DNA of 64,000 nucleotides. Origin: JAVJUV01 sp040220415. GTDB taxonomy: Bacteria; Pseudomonadota; Alphaproteobacteria; Rhodobacterales; Rhodobacteraceae. Both the position numbers and the translations under genes were made by a program. The notes beneath the pieces were generated by a model. The model did no database searches. It was not told the origin of the DNA and saw only the letters and a list, made by a program, of their open reading frames with translations. Positions within the stretch are counted from its first letter, which is position 1. Each line of letters starts with the position of its first letter. The DNA is taken from NCBI GenBank assembly GCA_040220415.1, contig JAVJUV010000080.1, forward strand, positions 37,892 to 101,891, read 5' to 3'. Shown here in pieces: positions 15,945 through 26,127 of the stretch.

Positions 15945-16849
15945 TCGGCCCCGAGTCCCGGAAAATCGACCAGGACCAGCGCGTGATCGCTGGCATGCGG
16001 GCGGCCCGCAGATCGCGACTGCGGCGTCATCCCCGATCTCAGGATGCGCGGCGTCACTTCGGGGAATTCCGCCGCAAGCCGCGGCGAGACCAGGATGCGG
16101 TCGGGCCGCGACTGCCGGTGGGTGTCGGGCGTCTCGTAGGTCCAGTCGGTGCCCGGCGCCAGGCGATCCATCAGATCGACTGCGAACCCCTGCGTCAGGG
16201 GGGCAAGTGCCGATGCCCCGCGCCTGTCGCCGCGCGCCGGTTCGTTGAAATCGCCCAGCACGACCCAGCGTTCCCCGGCGGGCCGCGCGAATCCCGCCCC
16301 GACAACCGCCCGCACACCCCGCGCCTCGGCCTCGCGCACCGCCCGCGCCGTGCCGGGGTCGGGGTACGGCGCTTTCAGATGGCAGACGAACAGGCTGAGT
16401 TCACCCAGGTCGACACGCAGGCAATCGCGCCGGAACAGTGGAGCGTCGCGCAGATCCGGCTCCAGGTCGGTCAGCCCCAGGTCGGCACCGGTCAGGTCGG
16501 CGTGGCTTCGCACCGCAACGGGTGCCGCACGGCTCAGCACCGCTACGTTCAGCCCCCGGCCATCGTTACCGGGCAGACAGATGCGGTGCGGATAGGGCGC
16601 CAGGCCGGCCGCCAGCAGGAAACGGTCGTGGAAGAAATCCAGCGCCCTGATGTCGAAGACCTCCTGCAACGCCACCACGTCGGCATCCGCCGCCGCGATG
16701 ATTTCGGCCGTTCTTTTCCGGTCGGCCAGGTCCAGCGCGCGCGATCGCGGCATGTCGGGCATGTCCCGGTCCACCGCGCCGTCGAGGGCGGGCGCCCCGT
16801 CGCGGTCCCGCAGCCGCAGGTTCTGCACGTTGAAGGTCGCGATGCGCAT
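15941..16849 (-). CDS. Endonuclease/exonuclease/phosphatase family protein
   Basis: A 302-residue protein of the EEP (DNase I-like) metal-dependent phosphoesterase fold. Catalytic landmarks in order are ATFNVQNL (Asn), ALQEV (metal Glu), CHLKAPY, VLGDFNEPA (Asp/Asn), SRPDRIL and ASDHALVLV (Asp-His). No signal peptide is visible, so it is probably cytoplasmic. The substrate could be nucleic acid or a small phosphoester. Family members of this length are not well characterised. The gene ends in a 4-bp stop overlap with the GntR regulator. The divergent upstream space carries a perfect FNR box 56 bp from its ATG. Confidence 0.85.
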   Translation of the reverse strand: MRIATFNVQNLRLRDRDGAPALDGAVDRDMPDMPRSRALDLADRKRTAEIIAAADADVVALQEVFDIRALDFFHDRFLLAAGLAPYPHRICLPGNDGRGLNVAVLSRAAPVAVRSHADLTGADLGLTDLEPDLRDAPLFRRDCLRVDLGELSLFVCHLKAPYPDPGTARAVREAEARGVRAVVGAGFARPAGERWVVLGDFNEPARGDRRGASALAPLTQGFAVDLMDRLAPGTDWTYETPDTHRQSRPDRILVSPRLAAEFPEVTPRILRSGMTPQSRSAGRPHASDHALVLVDFPGLGAD

Positions 16850-16904
16850 TGCGTCCGATACCGCCTTTCCACGTCAGGTTAACGCACAAGGCAAGCCGGG
16901 ATGC

Positions 16905-16918
16905 TTGATACACATCAA
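16905..16918. promoter_or_regulatory. Perfect FNR/FnrL box
   Basis: TTGATACACATCAA fits TTGAT-N4-ATCAA exactly. It lies between divergent genes, 79 bp before the host-attachment-type gene. A -10-like TACAAT follows at 16950-16955, which would put the box centre about 50 bp upstream of transcription start, an unusual spacing. Confidence 0.75.
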
Positions 16919-16997
16919 TGCAATTTTGGCCAGCGGGAGGGAAAAAGGTTACAATTTCCGGCATGACCCCAGTTACGAACCATGAAGGGAGGCAGAT

Positions 16998-17465
16998 ATG
17001 CCCGTGCTGAACCGCATCCCGGAAGGGAGCCTGATTGTCGTCTGCGATTCGCGGCAAGCCCGGTTCCTGACCAACGCCGGCAGCCCGATCCACCCAAAGC
17101 TGCAAATGACCTCGCAGATCGAAGCGCCCGCGCCGGACGAGGATGAAGAGCCGGACCGCCCCGGCCGCCGTTTCGACGGCGGCTCGGCCAACGCCGATTT
17201 CCACCAGCGCAGCGCGATGGAAGGCCCGGACCTGGACAAGCAGCACGCGGCGGAATTCGCCGCCATGATCGCGGACCGCCTGTCGCACCGTCATCGCAGC
17301 GAGGGCTTCCGCCATCTTGTCATCGCGGCCCCGCCGGAATTTCTGGGCCTGCTTCGGGACAAGCTGTCGGACGAGATCGCCGAGATCGTACTGGCCGAGG
17401 TGCCCAAACGCCTGACCGACGCGACGCCGGAAGAGATCGGGCAGCGGCTGGTCGAAGCTTGGTAG
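16998..17465 (+). CDS. Host attachment family protein (PF10116-like)
   Basis: A 155-residue cytoplasmic protein resembling the family named 'protein required for attachment to host cells'. It opens with IPEGSLIVVCDSRQARFL, a pattern of that family and of the eRF1-like baeRF domains. The middle contains a charged region (PAPDEDEEPDRPGRRFDGG). The C-terminal half has HLVIAAPPEFLGLLRDKLS and ends KRLTDATPEEIGQRL. The name reflects one Agrobacterium study. A role in translation or stress is equally plausible. A GGGAGG precedes the start and an FNR box lies upstream, suggesting oxygen-responsive expression. Confidence 0.85.
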   Translation: MPVLNRIPEGSLIVVCDSRQARFLTNAGSPIHPKLQMTSQIEAPAPDEDEEPDRPGRRFDGGSANADFHQRSAMEGPDLDKQHAAEFAAMIADRLSHRHRSEGFRHLVIAAPPEFLGLLRDKLSDEIAEIVLAEVPKRLTDATPEEIGQRLVEAW

Positions 17466-17474
17466 GACCGCGCC

Positions 17475-18305
17475 TCAGAGGCGCTTCTGGTCTTCGGGAT
17501 AGACGCCCAGGATCTTCAGCTCGGACGTGAAATACTCCAGCTCTTCCAGCGCAAGCTGGACCGAGCGGTCGTCCGGGTGGCCCTCGATGTCGGCATAGAA
17601 CTGCGTCGCGGTGAAAGACCCGTCGACCATGTAGCTTTCCAGCTTGGTCATGTTCACGCCGTTCGTCGCGAAACCGCCCATCGCCTTGTACAGCGCGGCG
17701 GGAATGTTGCGCACGTTGAAGACGAACGTGGTCAGCATCCGCTCGGCGCGGCGCGAATAATCGGGCTCGCGCGACATGACCAGGAAACGCGTCGTGTTGT
17801 GGTCGTTGTCCTCGATGTGGCGCGCCAGGATGTCCAGGCCATAGACTTCCGCCGCCAGTTCCGAGGCCAGCGCCGCATCGGCCTTGTCGCCCTTCTCGGC
17901 GACCTCGCGGGCGGCGCGGGCGTTGTCGGGGCTGACCACGCCCTCGATGCCGTTCTCGCGCAGAAAGACCGAGCACTGCGGCAGCAGGACGACGTGGGAA
18001 TGCGCGCGCCTGACATCGTCGACCGTCGCGCCGGGCACGCCCAGAAGGTTGATGTGGACCCGCACGAAGGCTTCGTCGACGATGTGCAACCCGCTTTCCG
18101 GCAACAGCCGGTGAATGTCCGCCACACGCCCGTAGGTCGTGTTTTCGACCGGCAGCATGGCCTCCTGGGCCTCGCCTTTCTGCACGGCGTGTATCACATC
18201 CTCGAAGGTGCGGCAGGGCAGCGGCTCCAGCCCCGGGCGCCGTTCGCGGCAGGCCTGATGCGAGTAGGCACCCGGCTCTCCCTGAAAGGCAATGCGTCCT
18301 GTCAT
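17475..18305 (-). CDS. pheA: Prephenate dehydratase
   Basis: Cytoplasmic enzyme converting prephenate to phenylpyruvate in phenylalanine synthesis. It has 276 residues and is monofunctional (no chorismate mutase domain). The catalytic PDT domain spans about 1-180, opening with IAFQGEPGAYSH and containing the conserved NTTRFLV motif. The C-terminal ACT domain contains NIPAALYKAMGGFATNGVNM and the KLESYMVDG segment that binds phenylalanine for feedback inhibition. It is divergent from the cytochrome c gene. The assignment is firm. Confidence 0.96.
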   Translation of the reverse strand: MTGRIAFQGEPGAYSHQACRERRPGLEPLPCRTFEDVIHAVQKGEAQEAMLPVENTTYGRVADIHRLLPESGLHIVDEAFVRVHINLLGVPGATVDDVRRAHSHVVLLPQCSVFLRENGIEGVVSPDNARAAREVAEKGDKADAALASELAAEVYGLDILARHIEDNDHNTTRFLVMSREPDYSRRAERMLTTFVFNVRNIPAALYKAMGGFATNGVNMTKLESYMVDGSFTATQFYADIEGHPDDRSVQLALEELEYFTSELKILGVYPEDQKRL

Positions 18306-18412
18306 GGCAATCTCTGCGTCAATGTGGGCGTTTCGTCGCGGCTCTTATCCCTTGAAGCCTGCCAATGGAAGCGGGTAGATACCGGCCAAGAACCGAGGGA
18401 ACTGGACGCGAC

Positions 18413-18934
18413 ATGTTCGACACTATGACGATGACGAAGATCGTGGGTGGCCTTTGCGGGACATTCCTGGTCTTTCTTCTGGGCGGCTTTGTCGCCGAAT
18501 TCATTTACCATCCGGCCGCGAGCCATGATGGCGAAGCGCATCAGGCCTACACGATTCCGGTCGACGACGGCGAGGAAGGCGGCGGCGAGGAAGTGGCCGA
18601 AGCGTCCTTCGAGGAAGTCTTCGCTTCCGCCGACGCGGCTTCGGGCGAACGCCTTTTCCGCCAGTGCCAAGCCTGCCACAAGGTCGAGGACGGGGCGAAC
18701 GGCACCGGACCGCACCTTTACGGCGTTGTCGGGCGGCCCGTGGACGCGGTCGACGGCTATTCGTATTCCGGCGCCCTGGAACAGGTCGCGGACGTCTGGA
18801 CACCCGAGAACCTGAATGGCTTTCTCGAGAATCCGAAGTCTTTCGCGCCGGGCACCAAGATGGGCTACGCCGGCATGAAGTCGGTCGAGGACCGGGCCAA
18901 CCTGATCGCCTGGCTGGACAGTCTCGACGGCTGA
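18413..18934 (+). CDS. Membrane-anchored cytochrome c (c552/c-y type)
   Basis: A 173-residue monohaem cytochrome c with an uncleaved N-terminal anchor (hydrophobic IVGGLCGTFLVFLLGGFVAEF, about residues 10-30). An acidic linker (DDGEEGGGEE) follows, then a periplasmic class I domain. Haem attachment is CQACH at Cys85, Cys88 and His89. The axial methionine is probably Met150 (FAPGTKMGY). This build matches the c-y/c552 cytochromes that carry electrons from the bc1 complex to cytochrome oxidase in Rhodobacteraceae. ATG 18413 follows GAGGGA. An earlier ATG at 18365 gives a poor, non-hydrophobic extension. Confidence 0.92.
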   Translation: MFDTMTMTKIVGGLCGTFLVFLLGGFVAEFIYHPAASHDGEAHQAYTIPVDDGEEGGGEEVAEASFEEVFASADAASGERLFRQCQACHKVEDGANGTGPHLYGVVGRPVDAVDGYSYSGALEQVADVWTPENLNGFLENPKSFAPGTKMGYAGMKSVEDRANLIAWLDSLDG

Positions 18935-18958
18935 TCGCCGTCGGCACGAAGAATCGCG

Positions 18959-18986
18959 GGCCGGGTGCATTGCGCCCGGCCTTTTT
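18959..18986 (+). terminator. Rho-independent terminator of the cytochrome c gene
   Basis: Stem GGCCGGG / CCCGGCC with a 9-base loop followed by TTTTT, 24 bp after the cytochrome stop codon. Confidence 0.85.
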
Positions 18987-19117
18987 GCTGCGCACGGTCC
19001 ATTCACCAATAGTTCACCGATTATGCCCTTGAAGATTAGACAATTGGAACTTTAGCTACAGGTTAAACAATGTAGGCTGCGTCATGTCGGCATGCTGAAA
19101 AACCGGAGGAAGAGCTT

Positions 19118-21037
19118 ATGTCCCGCCGTTCTGCCCGCGCCCTTGCGTTGATGCCCGCCCAGCCGCGGAACCGAAACGCATTCCGGCACGCCGCCGGTCT
19201 GGCTTTCCTGGGACTGGGCGCGCTGGCCGCCGCTGCCGGCCTCGCCCGCGCCGAAAGCCACGAGCAGACCTTCGTCACCCACGCCTACACCAATTTCGGC
19301 GACCCCAAGTACGGCCCGGACATGGCGCACCTGGACTACGTCAACCCCGACGCGCCGAAGGGCGGCGAATTTTCGACCTGGGCGCAGGGCAACTTCGACA
19401 GTTTCAACCCTTGGACCCGCAAGGGCGTGGCCGCCTTTCCGATCGGCGATACGGAATCGATCCTGACCGGCACGGCGGACGATCCCTACGGGGTCTACTG
19501 CTATCTCTGCACCACGATGGAATACCCCGCCTCGAAGGACTGGGTGATCTTCAACCTGCGCGACGACGTGACGTTCTCGGACGGGACGTCGATGACGGCA
19601 GAGGACGCCAAGTTCACCTTCGACTATTTCATGGAACAGGGCCTGCCCGAGTTCGTGGCCCGCGTCTCGGCCTACGTCAGTTCGGTCGAGATCCTGAGCG
19701 ACTACCGCATCAAGTACAACTTCGCCGCCGACGCGCCGCGCCGCGAGGTGATCTCGTTCGGCGGCGGCCTGCCGATCCTGTCCAAGGCATGGATCGAAGA
19801 ACGCGACAAACGCCTGGACGAGCCGACGCTGGAACCGTTCATGGGCACCGGCCCCTACGTGATCGACAGCTTCGACGCCGGACGGCAGATCATCTTCGGA
19901 CGGAACGAGAACTGGTGGGGGGCGGATCATCCGTTCAACATCGGCCGCTATAATTTCGACTCCATCCGCATCGAGTACTTCGCCGACAACACCGCCGCGC
20001 TCGAAGCGTTCAAGGCCGGCGAATACCTGTTCAAGGTCGAGAACTCGTCCAAGGACTGGGCCACCGCCTATGACTTCCCCAAGGCCCAGGACGGCACCGT
20101 GATCAAGGCCGAAGTCCCCGATGGCAACATCGGCAGCGCGCAGGCCTGGGCGTTCAACCTGCGCCGCGAACCCTGGCAGGATCCCCGCATCCGCGAAGCC
20201 GTGCGCCTGATGTTCAACTTCGAGTGGTCGAACGAGACGCTGTTCTACGACCTCTACGAACGGGTGAACTCGTTCTGGGAAAATTCCGATCTGGAAGCCA
20301 CCGGCACGCCGTCCGAGGGCGAAATCGCGATCCTGCAACCGTTGGTGGACGAAGGTCTTCTGCCCGAAAGCATCCTGACCGAAGAGGCGGTGATGGCGCC
20401 GACCAGCGGCCCGCAGAACTTCGATCGCCGGAACCTGCGCGCCGCCTCGGCACTTCTGGACGAGGCCGGCTGGACGATCGGCAGCGAAGGCAAGCGCCGC
20501 AAGGACGGCCAGGTGCTGAGCCTCGACATCCTCAGCTTCTCGCCCGCCTTCGACCGCATCATCAACCCCTTCGTCGAGAACCTTCAGCGGCTCGGGATCG
20601 ACGCCAAGCTGGACCGGGTCGATATCGCGCAATACCAGGAACGCCGACGCAACGGCGACTGGGATCTCGTCAATCACACCTTCGGCATGAGCTTCGAGCC
20701 CGGAGACGCCCTGAAGCAATGGTTCGGCTCGATCACCGCCGAGGACAGTTCGCGCAACCTGATGTATCTGAAAGACCCCGCCGTCGACCGGCTGATCGAC
20801 GTGGTGGTCGAGGCCGAGACGCTGGAAGAGCTGACCACCGCCACCCACGCCCTTGACCGGGTTCTCAGAAGCTATGGCTTCTGGGTGCCGCAGTGGTTCA
20901 AGAACGTCCACACGGTCGCTTATTACGACGTCTACGATCATCCCGAACCGCTGCCGCCCTTCGCGCTTGGCGAAGTCGACCTCTGGTGGTGGGACGCCGA
21001 GGCTGCGGAACGCCTGAAATCAGCCGGCGCGTTCTGA
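19118..21037 (+). CDS. yejA: Peptide ABC transporter substrate-binding protein (YejA-like)
   Basis: A 639-residue periplasmic binding protein of extracellular solute-binding family 5, which delivers oligopeptides to the permease encoded next. The N-terminus has an extended signal sequence with a hydrophobic core (AGLAFLGLGALAAAAGLARA) that ends before ESHEQTF. Family 5 landmarks are HLDYVNPDAPKGG, WVIFNLRDDVTFSDGT and MGTGPYVIDSF. The set of neighbours (two permeases and a double ATPase) matches yejABEF, known in enterobacteria as the microcin C/peptide importer. GGAGGAAGAG precedes the ATG. It is the first gene of a four-gene operon. Natural substrates here are unknown. Confidence 0.92.
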   Translation: MSRRSARALALMPAQPRNRNAFRHAAGLAFLGLGALAAAAGLARAESHEQTFVTHAYTNFGDPKYGPDMAHLDYVNPDAPKGGEFSTWAQGNFDSFNPWTRKGVAAFPIGDTESILTGTADDPYGVYCYLCTTMEYPASKDWVIFNLRDDVTFSDGTSMTAEDAKFTFDYFMEQGLPEFVARVSAYVSSVEILSDYRIKYNFAADAPRREVISFGGGLPILSKAWIEERDKRLDEPTLEPFMGTGPYVIDSFDAGRQIIFGRNENWWGADHPFNIGRYNFDSIRIEYFADNTAALEAFKAGEYLFKVENSSKDWATAYDFPKAQDGTVIKAEVPDGNIGSAQAWAFNLRREPWQDPRIREAVRLMFNFEWSNETLFYDLYERVNSFWENSDLEATGTPSEGEIAILQPLVDEGLLPESILTEEAVMAPTSGPQNFDRRNLRAASALLDEAGWTIGSEGKRRKDGQVLSLDILSFSPAFDRIINPFVENLQRLGIDAKLDRVDIAQYQERRRNGDWDLVNHTFGMSFEPGDALKQWFGSITAEDSSRNLMYLKDPAVDRLIDVVVEAETLEELTTATHALDRVLRSYGFWVPQWFKNVHTVAYYDVYDHPEPLPPFALGEVDLWWWDAEAAERLKSAGAF

Positions 21038-21050
21038 GGGCCGACGCGCA

Positions 21051-22133
21051 ATGGGCGCCTATATCCTCCGACGGCTTCTGCTGATCATCCCGACGCTGTT
21101 CGGGATCATGGTGATCAACTTCACGCTGACCCAGTTCGTCCCGGGCGGCCCGATCGAGCAGATTATCGCCAACCTGCAAGGCCAGGGCGACGTGTTCGAG
21201 GCGATCTCGGGCGGCGGGTCCGAGACCTTCGACGGCGGCGAGGGCGACGGCGGATACATCGGCGGGCGCGGCCTGCCACCCGAGTTCATCGAGCAGCTGG
21301 AAAAGGAATTCGGCTTCGACAAGCCCGCGCATGTCCGGTTCTTCCAGATGATGTGGAATTACATGCGCTTCGATTTCGGCGAGAGCTATTTCCGATCGAT
21401 CAGCGTGGTCGACCTCGTGCTCGAGAAGATGCCGGTCTCGATCTCGCTCGGGCTCTGGTCGACGCTTCTGGCCTACATGATCTCGATCCCGCTGGGCATC
21501 CGCAAGGCGGTGCGCGACGGCACGACCTTCGACACCTGGACCTCGGGCATTCTGATCGCGGCCTACGCCATCCCCGGCTTCCTGTTCGCCATCCTTCTGC
21601 TGGTTCTCTTCGCGGGCGGCTCGTATTTCCAGTGGTTCCCGCTGAGGGGCCTGACCTCGGACAACTGGTCGGACCTGTCGCTGGTCGGCAAGGTCCTGGA
21701 TTACTTCTGGCACCTTGCCCTGCCGCTCGCGGCCTCGATGATCTCGGCCTTCACCTTTTCGACGCTGCTGACGAAGAACAGTTTCCTCGACGAAATCTCG
21801 AAGCAATACGTCGTCACGGCCCGCGCCAAGGGCCTGTCGGAAGCCCGCGTGCTCTACGGCCACGTCTTCCGCAATGCCATGCTGATCGTGATCGCGGGCT
21901 TCCCGGCGGCCTTCATCGGCATCTTCTTCGGCGGCTCGCTGATCATCGAGACGATCTTCTCGCTGGACGGTCTTGGCCGCCTCGGCTTCGAGGCCGCGGT
22001 CGCGCGGGACTATCCGGTGATCTTCGGCACGCTCTTCGCCTTCGGCCTGATGGGGCTTGTGGTGAACATCCTGTCGGACCTGATGTACGTCTTCGTCGAT
22101 CCCCGGATCGACTTCGAAAAGCGGGAGGTCTGA
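21051..22133 (+). CDS. yejB: Peptide ABC transporter permease (YejB-like)
   Basis: A 360-residue inner-membrane permease with about six membrane spans, starting with MGAYILRRLLLIIPTLFGIM and the FVPGGPIEQ segment typical of the DppB/OppB class. The EAA-type coupling region YVVTARAKGLSEARVLYGHVFRNA is near residues 255-280. A Gly/Glu/Asp-rich insertion (about 50-75) lies in the first periplasmic loop, as in YejB. It begins 13 bp after yejA and is followed 3 bp later by yejE, so translation is probably coupled. Confidence 0.93.
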   Translation: MGAYILRRLLLIIPTLFGIMVINFTLTQFVPGGPIEQIIANLQGQGDVFEAISGGGSETFDGGEGDGGYIGGRGLPPEFIEQLEKEFGFDKPAHVRFFQMMWNYMRFDFGESYFRSISVVDLVLEKMPVSISLGLWSTLLAYMISIPLGIRKAVRDGTTFDTWTSGILIAAYAIPGFLFAILLLVLFAGGSYFQWFPLRGLTSDNWSDLSLVGKVLDYFWHLALPLAASMISAFTFSTLLTKNSFLDEISKQYVVTARAKGLSEARVLYGHVFRNAMLIVIAGFPAAFIGIFFGGSLIIETIFSLDGLGRLGFEAAVARDYPVIFGTLFAFGLMGLVVNILSDLMYVFVDPRIDFEKREV

Positions 22134-22136
22134 GGC

Positions 22137-23324
22137 ATGGCCATGCCCGAGATCCAGCCCGTTCCGCAGCCGGAAAGGAAGGCGCCCCTGCCCGAGCCGC
22201 CGAAACGCCGCCGCATGTGGCTGTCGCCGCTGAACCAGCGCCGCTGGCGGAACTTCAAGCGCAACCGCCGCGCCTACTGGTCGCTGATCATCTTCTCGAT
22301 CATCTTCGTCATCAGCCTGTTCGCCGAATTCCTGGCCAACGACCGGCCGATCCTGGTGAAGTACCAGGGCGAATATTACATGCCGATCTTCCAGTTCTAT
22401 CCCGAGACCACCTTCGGGGGCGATCTGCCGATCGAGGCGCAGTATCAGTACGAGGACATCAAGTGCCTGATCGTCACCGGCGGGGTCATCGACTGCTATG
22501 ACGACCCCGAGGGCATCCTGGCCGAAGTCGAGGCGAACGGCACGGCGCTGGGGGAACCCGTCGAGCAGGGCTGGATGATCTGGCCTGTCATTCCCTACAA
22601 GTTCGACACGATCGTCGACATCCAGGGCGCCGCCCCCTCGCCGCCCGATGCGAACAACTGGCTCGGCACCGACGACACCAAGCGCGACGTGGTTGCCCGC
22701 GTGCTCTACGGCTTCCGCCTGTCGATCCTGTTCACCATCATCGTGACGGTCTCGGCCTCGGTGGTCGGCATCGCGGCGGGCGCCGTGCAGGGCTATTTCG
22801 GCGGCTGGCTGGACCTTGTCTTCCAGCGCCTGCTGGAGATCTGGTCGTCCACCCCGTCGCTTTACGTCATCATCATCATGTTCGCGATCTTCGGGCGAAG
22901 TTTCTGGATGCTGGTGTTCCTGTCCGTCCTCTTCGGCTGGCCCTCGCTGGTGGGCGTGGTGCGCGCCGAGTTCCTGCGCGCGCGCAATTTCGAATACGTC
23001 CGCGCCGCCCGCGCGTTGGGGGTGTCGAACGCCACGATCATGTTCCGGCACATGCTGCCGAACGCGATGGTGGCGACCCTGACGCTGCTGCCCTTCATCA
23101 TCACCGGCACCATCGGCGCGCTGGCCAGCCTCGACTTCCTGGGCTACGGCCTGCCCTCGTCGGCGCCCTCGCTGGGGGAACTGACGCTTCAGGCAAAGCA
23201 GAACCTGCAAGCCCCCTGGCTGGCCTTCACAGCGTTCTTCACCTTCGCCATCATGCTGTCGCTTCTGGTCTTCATCTTCGAGGGCGTGCGCGACGCCTTC
23301 GACCCGAGGAAGACCTTCCAGTGA
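22137..23324 (+). CDS. yejE: Peptide ABC transporter permease (YejE-like)
   Basis: The second permease of the peptide importer, 395 residues. The cytoplasmic N-terminus is rich in Pro/Arg and contains SPLNQRRWRNFKRNRRAYWSL before the first membrane span, as in YejE/DppC proteins. A large periplasmic segment (about 70-180) is followed by the transmembrane block with WLGTDDTKRDVVARVLYGFR. The coupling loop EYVRAARALGVSNATIMFRHMLPNA comes next. After the stop there is a 109-bp gap holding a dispersed repeat before yejF. Confidence 0.93.
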   Translation: MAMPEIQPVPQPERKAPLPEPPKRRRMWLSPLNQRRWRNFKRNRRAYWSLIIFSIIFVISLFAEFLANDRPILVKYQGEYYMPIFQFYPETTFGGDLPIEAQYQYEDIKCLIVTGGVIDCYDDPEGILAEVEANGTALGEPVEQGWMIWPVIPYKFDTIVDIQGAAPSPPDANNWLGTDDTKRDVVARVLYGFRLSILFTIIVTVSASVVGIAAGAVQGYFGGWLDLVFQRLLEIWSSTPSLYVIIIMFAIFGRSFWMLVFLSVLFGWPSLVGVVRAEFLRARNFEYVRAARALGVSNATIMFRHMLPNAMVATLTLLPFIITGTIGALASLDFLGYGLPSSAPSLGELTLQAKQNLQAPWLAFTAFFTFAIMLSLLVFIFEGVRDAFDPRKTFQ

Positions 23325-23370
23325 GCCGGCCCCTTACCGATTTCGCCGCGCCTTCGGCGCGCCGACCCGC

Positions 23371-23423
23371 CGGAGGGGCGCTGCCCCTCCGGACCTCCCC
23401 GGAGTATTTGCGAAAAGAAGAAG
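23371..23423 (+). repeat. Dispersed GGAGTATTT element (copy 3) between yejE and yejF
   Basis: Hairpin CGGAGGGGC-GCT-GCCCCTCCG (23371-23391), then CCTCCCCGGAGTATTT, then GCGAAAAGAAGAAGG. The AAGAAGG tail ends about 10 bases before the GTG start of yejF and is its only visible ribosome binding site. Confidence 0.8.
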
Positions 23424-23433
23424 GGGGCCGCCG

Positions 23434-25035
<1,602 letters not shown>

Positions 25036-25083
25036 CGCCGTCTTCCGGCCCTGCTAACGTCCCGCCGAGGGAGGGACCGGACA

Positions 25084-26016
25084 ATGGCCAAACAACGCAA
25101 AGTCATCATCACCTGCGCCGTGACGGGGGCTATTCACACACCGTCGATGTCGCCTCATCTGCCGGTCACGCCGGACGAGATCGTCGAGGCCGCCCTGGGT
25201 GCGGCCGAGGCCGGTGCGGCGATCCTGCACCTGCATGCGCGCGACCCGGAAACCGGGCGGCCCGATCAGTCGCCCGAGGCCTTCGCGCCCTTCCTCAGCC
25301 GGATCAAGCAGGCCAGCGACGCGGTCGTGAACCTGACCACCGGCGGCAGCCCTTTCATGACGGTTGACGAGCGCGTGCGCCCCGCCGCCGAATGGAAACC
25401 CGAGGTGGCCAGCCTGAACATGGGCTCGATGAACTTCGGCCTCTACCCGATGCTGAACCGCTACAAGGACTTCAAGCACGACTGGGAGCGCGAGCACCTC
25501 GAAGGCTCGCGCGACCTGGTGTTCCGCAACTCGTTCAAGGATATCGAGTACGTCCTGACGACCTGCGCCGAGAACGGGACAAAGTTCGAATTCGAGTGCT
25601 ACGACATCTCGCATCTCTACAACCTGGCCCATTTCGTGGACCGGGGGCTGGTGAAGCCGCCGTTCTTCGTCCAGTCGGTCTTCGGGCTTCTGGGCGGGAT
25701 CGGCGCGCATCCCGAGGATGTCGCACACATGAAGCGCACCGCCGACCGCCTGTTCGGCGACAGCTATCAGTGGTCGGTACTGGGCGCGGGGGCGAACCAG
25801 ATGCGGGTCGCGGTTCAGGCGGTCGCGATGGGCGGCAACCTTCGCGTCGGGCTCGAGGACTCGCTTTGGGCCGGGCCCGGAAAGCTGGCGGAATCGAACG
25901 CCCAGCAGGTCAGCATCGCGCGCACCCTGGTCGAGGGCCTGGGGCTCGAGGTCGCCACGCCCGACGAGGCGCGCGAGATGCTGGACCTGAAAGGCGCGGA
26001 CCGGGCCGCGTTCTGA
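25084..26016 (+). CDS. Beta-keto acid cleavage enzyme (BKACE, DUF849; 3-keto-5-aminohexanoate cleavage family)
   Basis: A 310-residue zinc-dependent enzyme that condenses a beta-keto acid with acetyl-CoA to give acetoacetate and a new CoA ester. Metal-binding signatures are the HLHAR motif (about residues 46-50) and a later FECYD segment. VTGAIHTPSMSPHLP near the N-terminus is typical of the family. GGGAGGGA precedes ATG 25084. It follows yejF after 48 bp and could be co-transcribed, but a functional link to peptide uptake is not evident. The substrate cannot be assigned. Carnitine and lysine catabolic members exist. Confidence 0.9.
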   Translation: MAKQRKVIITCAVTGAIHTPSMSPHLPVTPDEIVEAALGAAEAGAAILHLHARDPETGRPDQSPEAFAPFLSRIKQASDAVVNLTTGGSPFMTVDERVRPAAEWKPEVASLNMGSMNFGLYPMLNRYKDFKHDWEREHLEGSRDLVFRNSFKDIEYVLTTCAENGTKFEFECYDISHLYNLAHFVDRGLVKPPFFVQSVFGLLGGIGAHPEDVAHMKRTADRLFGDSYQWSVLGAGANQMRVAVQAVAMGGNLRVGLEDSLWAGPGKLAESNAQQVSIARTLVEGLGLEVATPDEAREMLDLKGADRAAF

Positions 26017-26069
26017 TCTCGTGAAGGGGCGGCGGTTCCGCCGTCCTTGCCTGCCGCGCATCCCACAAC

Positions 26070-26094
26070 GAAAAACGGCGCCGTATGGCGCCGT
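26070..26094 (-). terminator. Terminator of the VPLPA-CTERM gene
   Basis: On the minus strand: ACGGCGCC-ATAC-GGCGCCGT followed by TTTTTC, a classic intrinsic terminator 34 bp past the stop of the gene at 26128-26526. Confidence 0.8.
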
Positions 26095-26127
26095 CTTGCT
26101 ATTCCGTGAGCGGTATTGATGCCTGCG

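Noticed and set aside
19082..23210. Long minus-strand frames opposite yejA, yejB and yejE
   Set aside because: High-GC shadow frames. The plus-strand frames match known transporter families along their full length.
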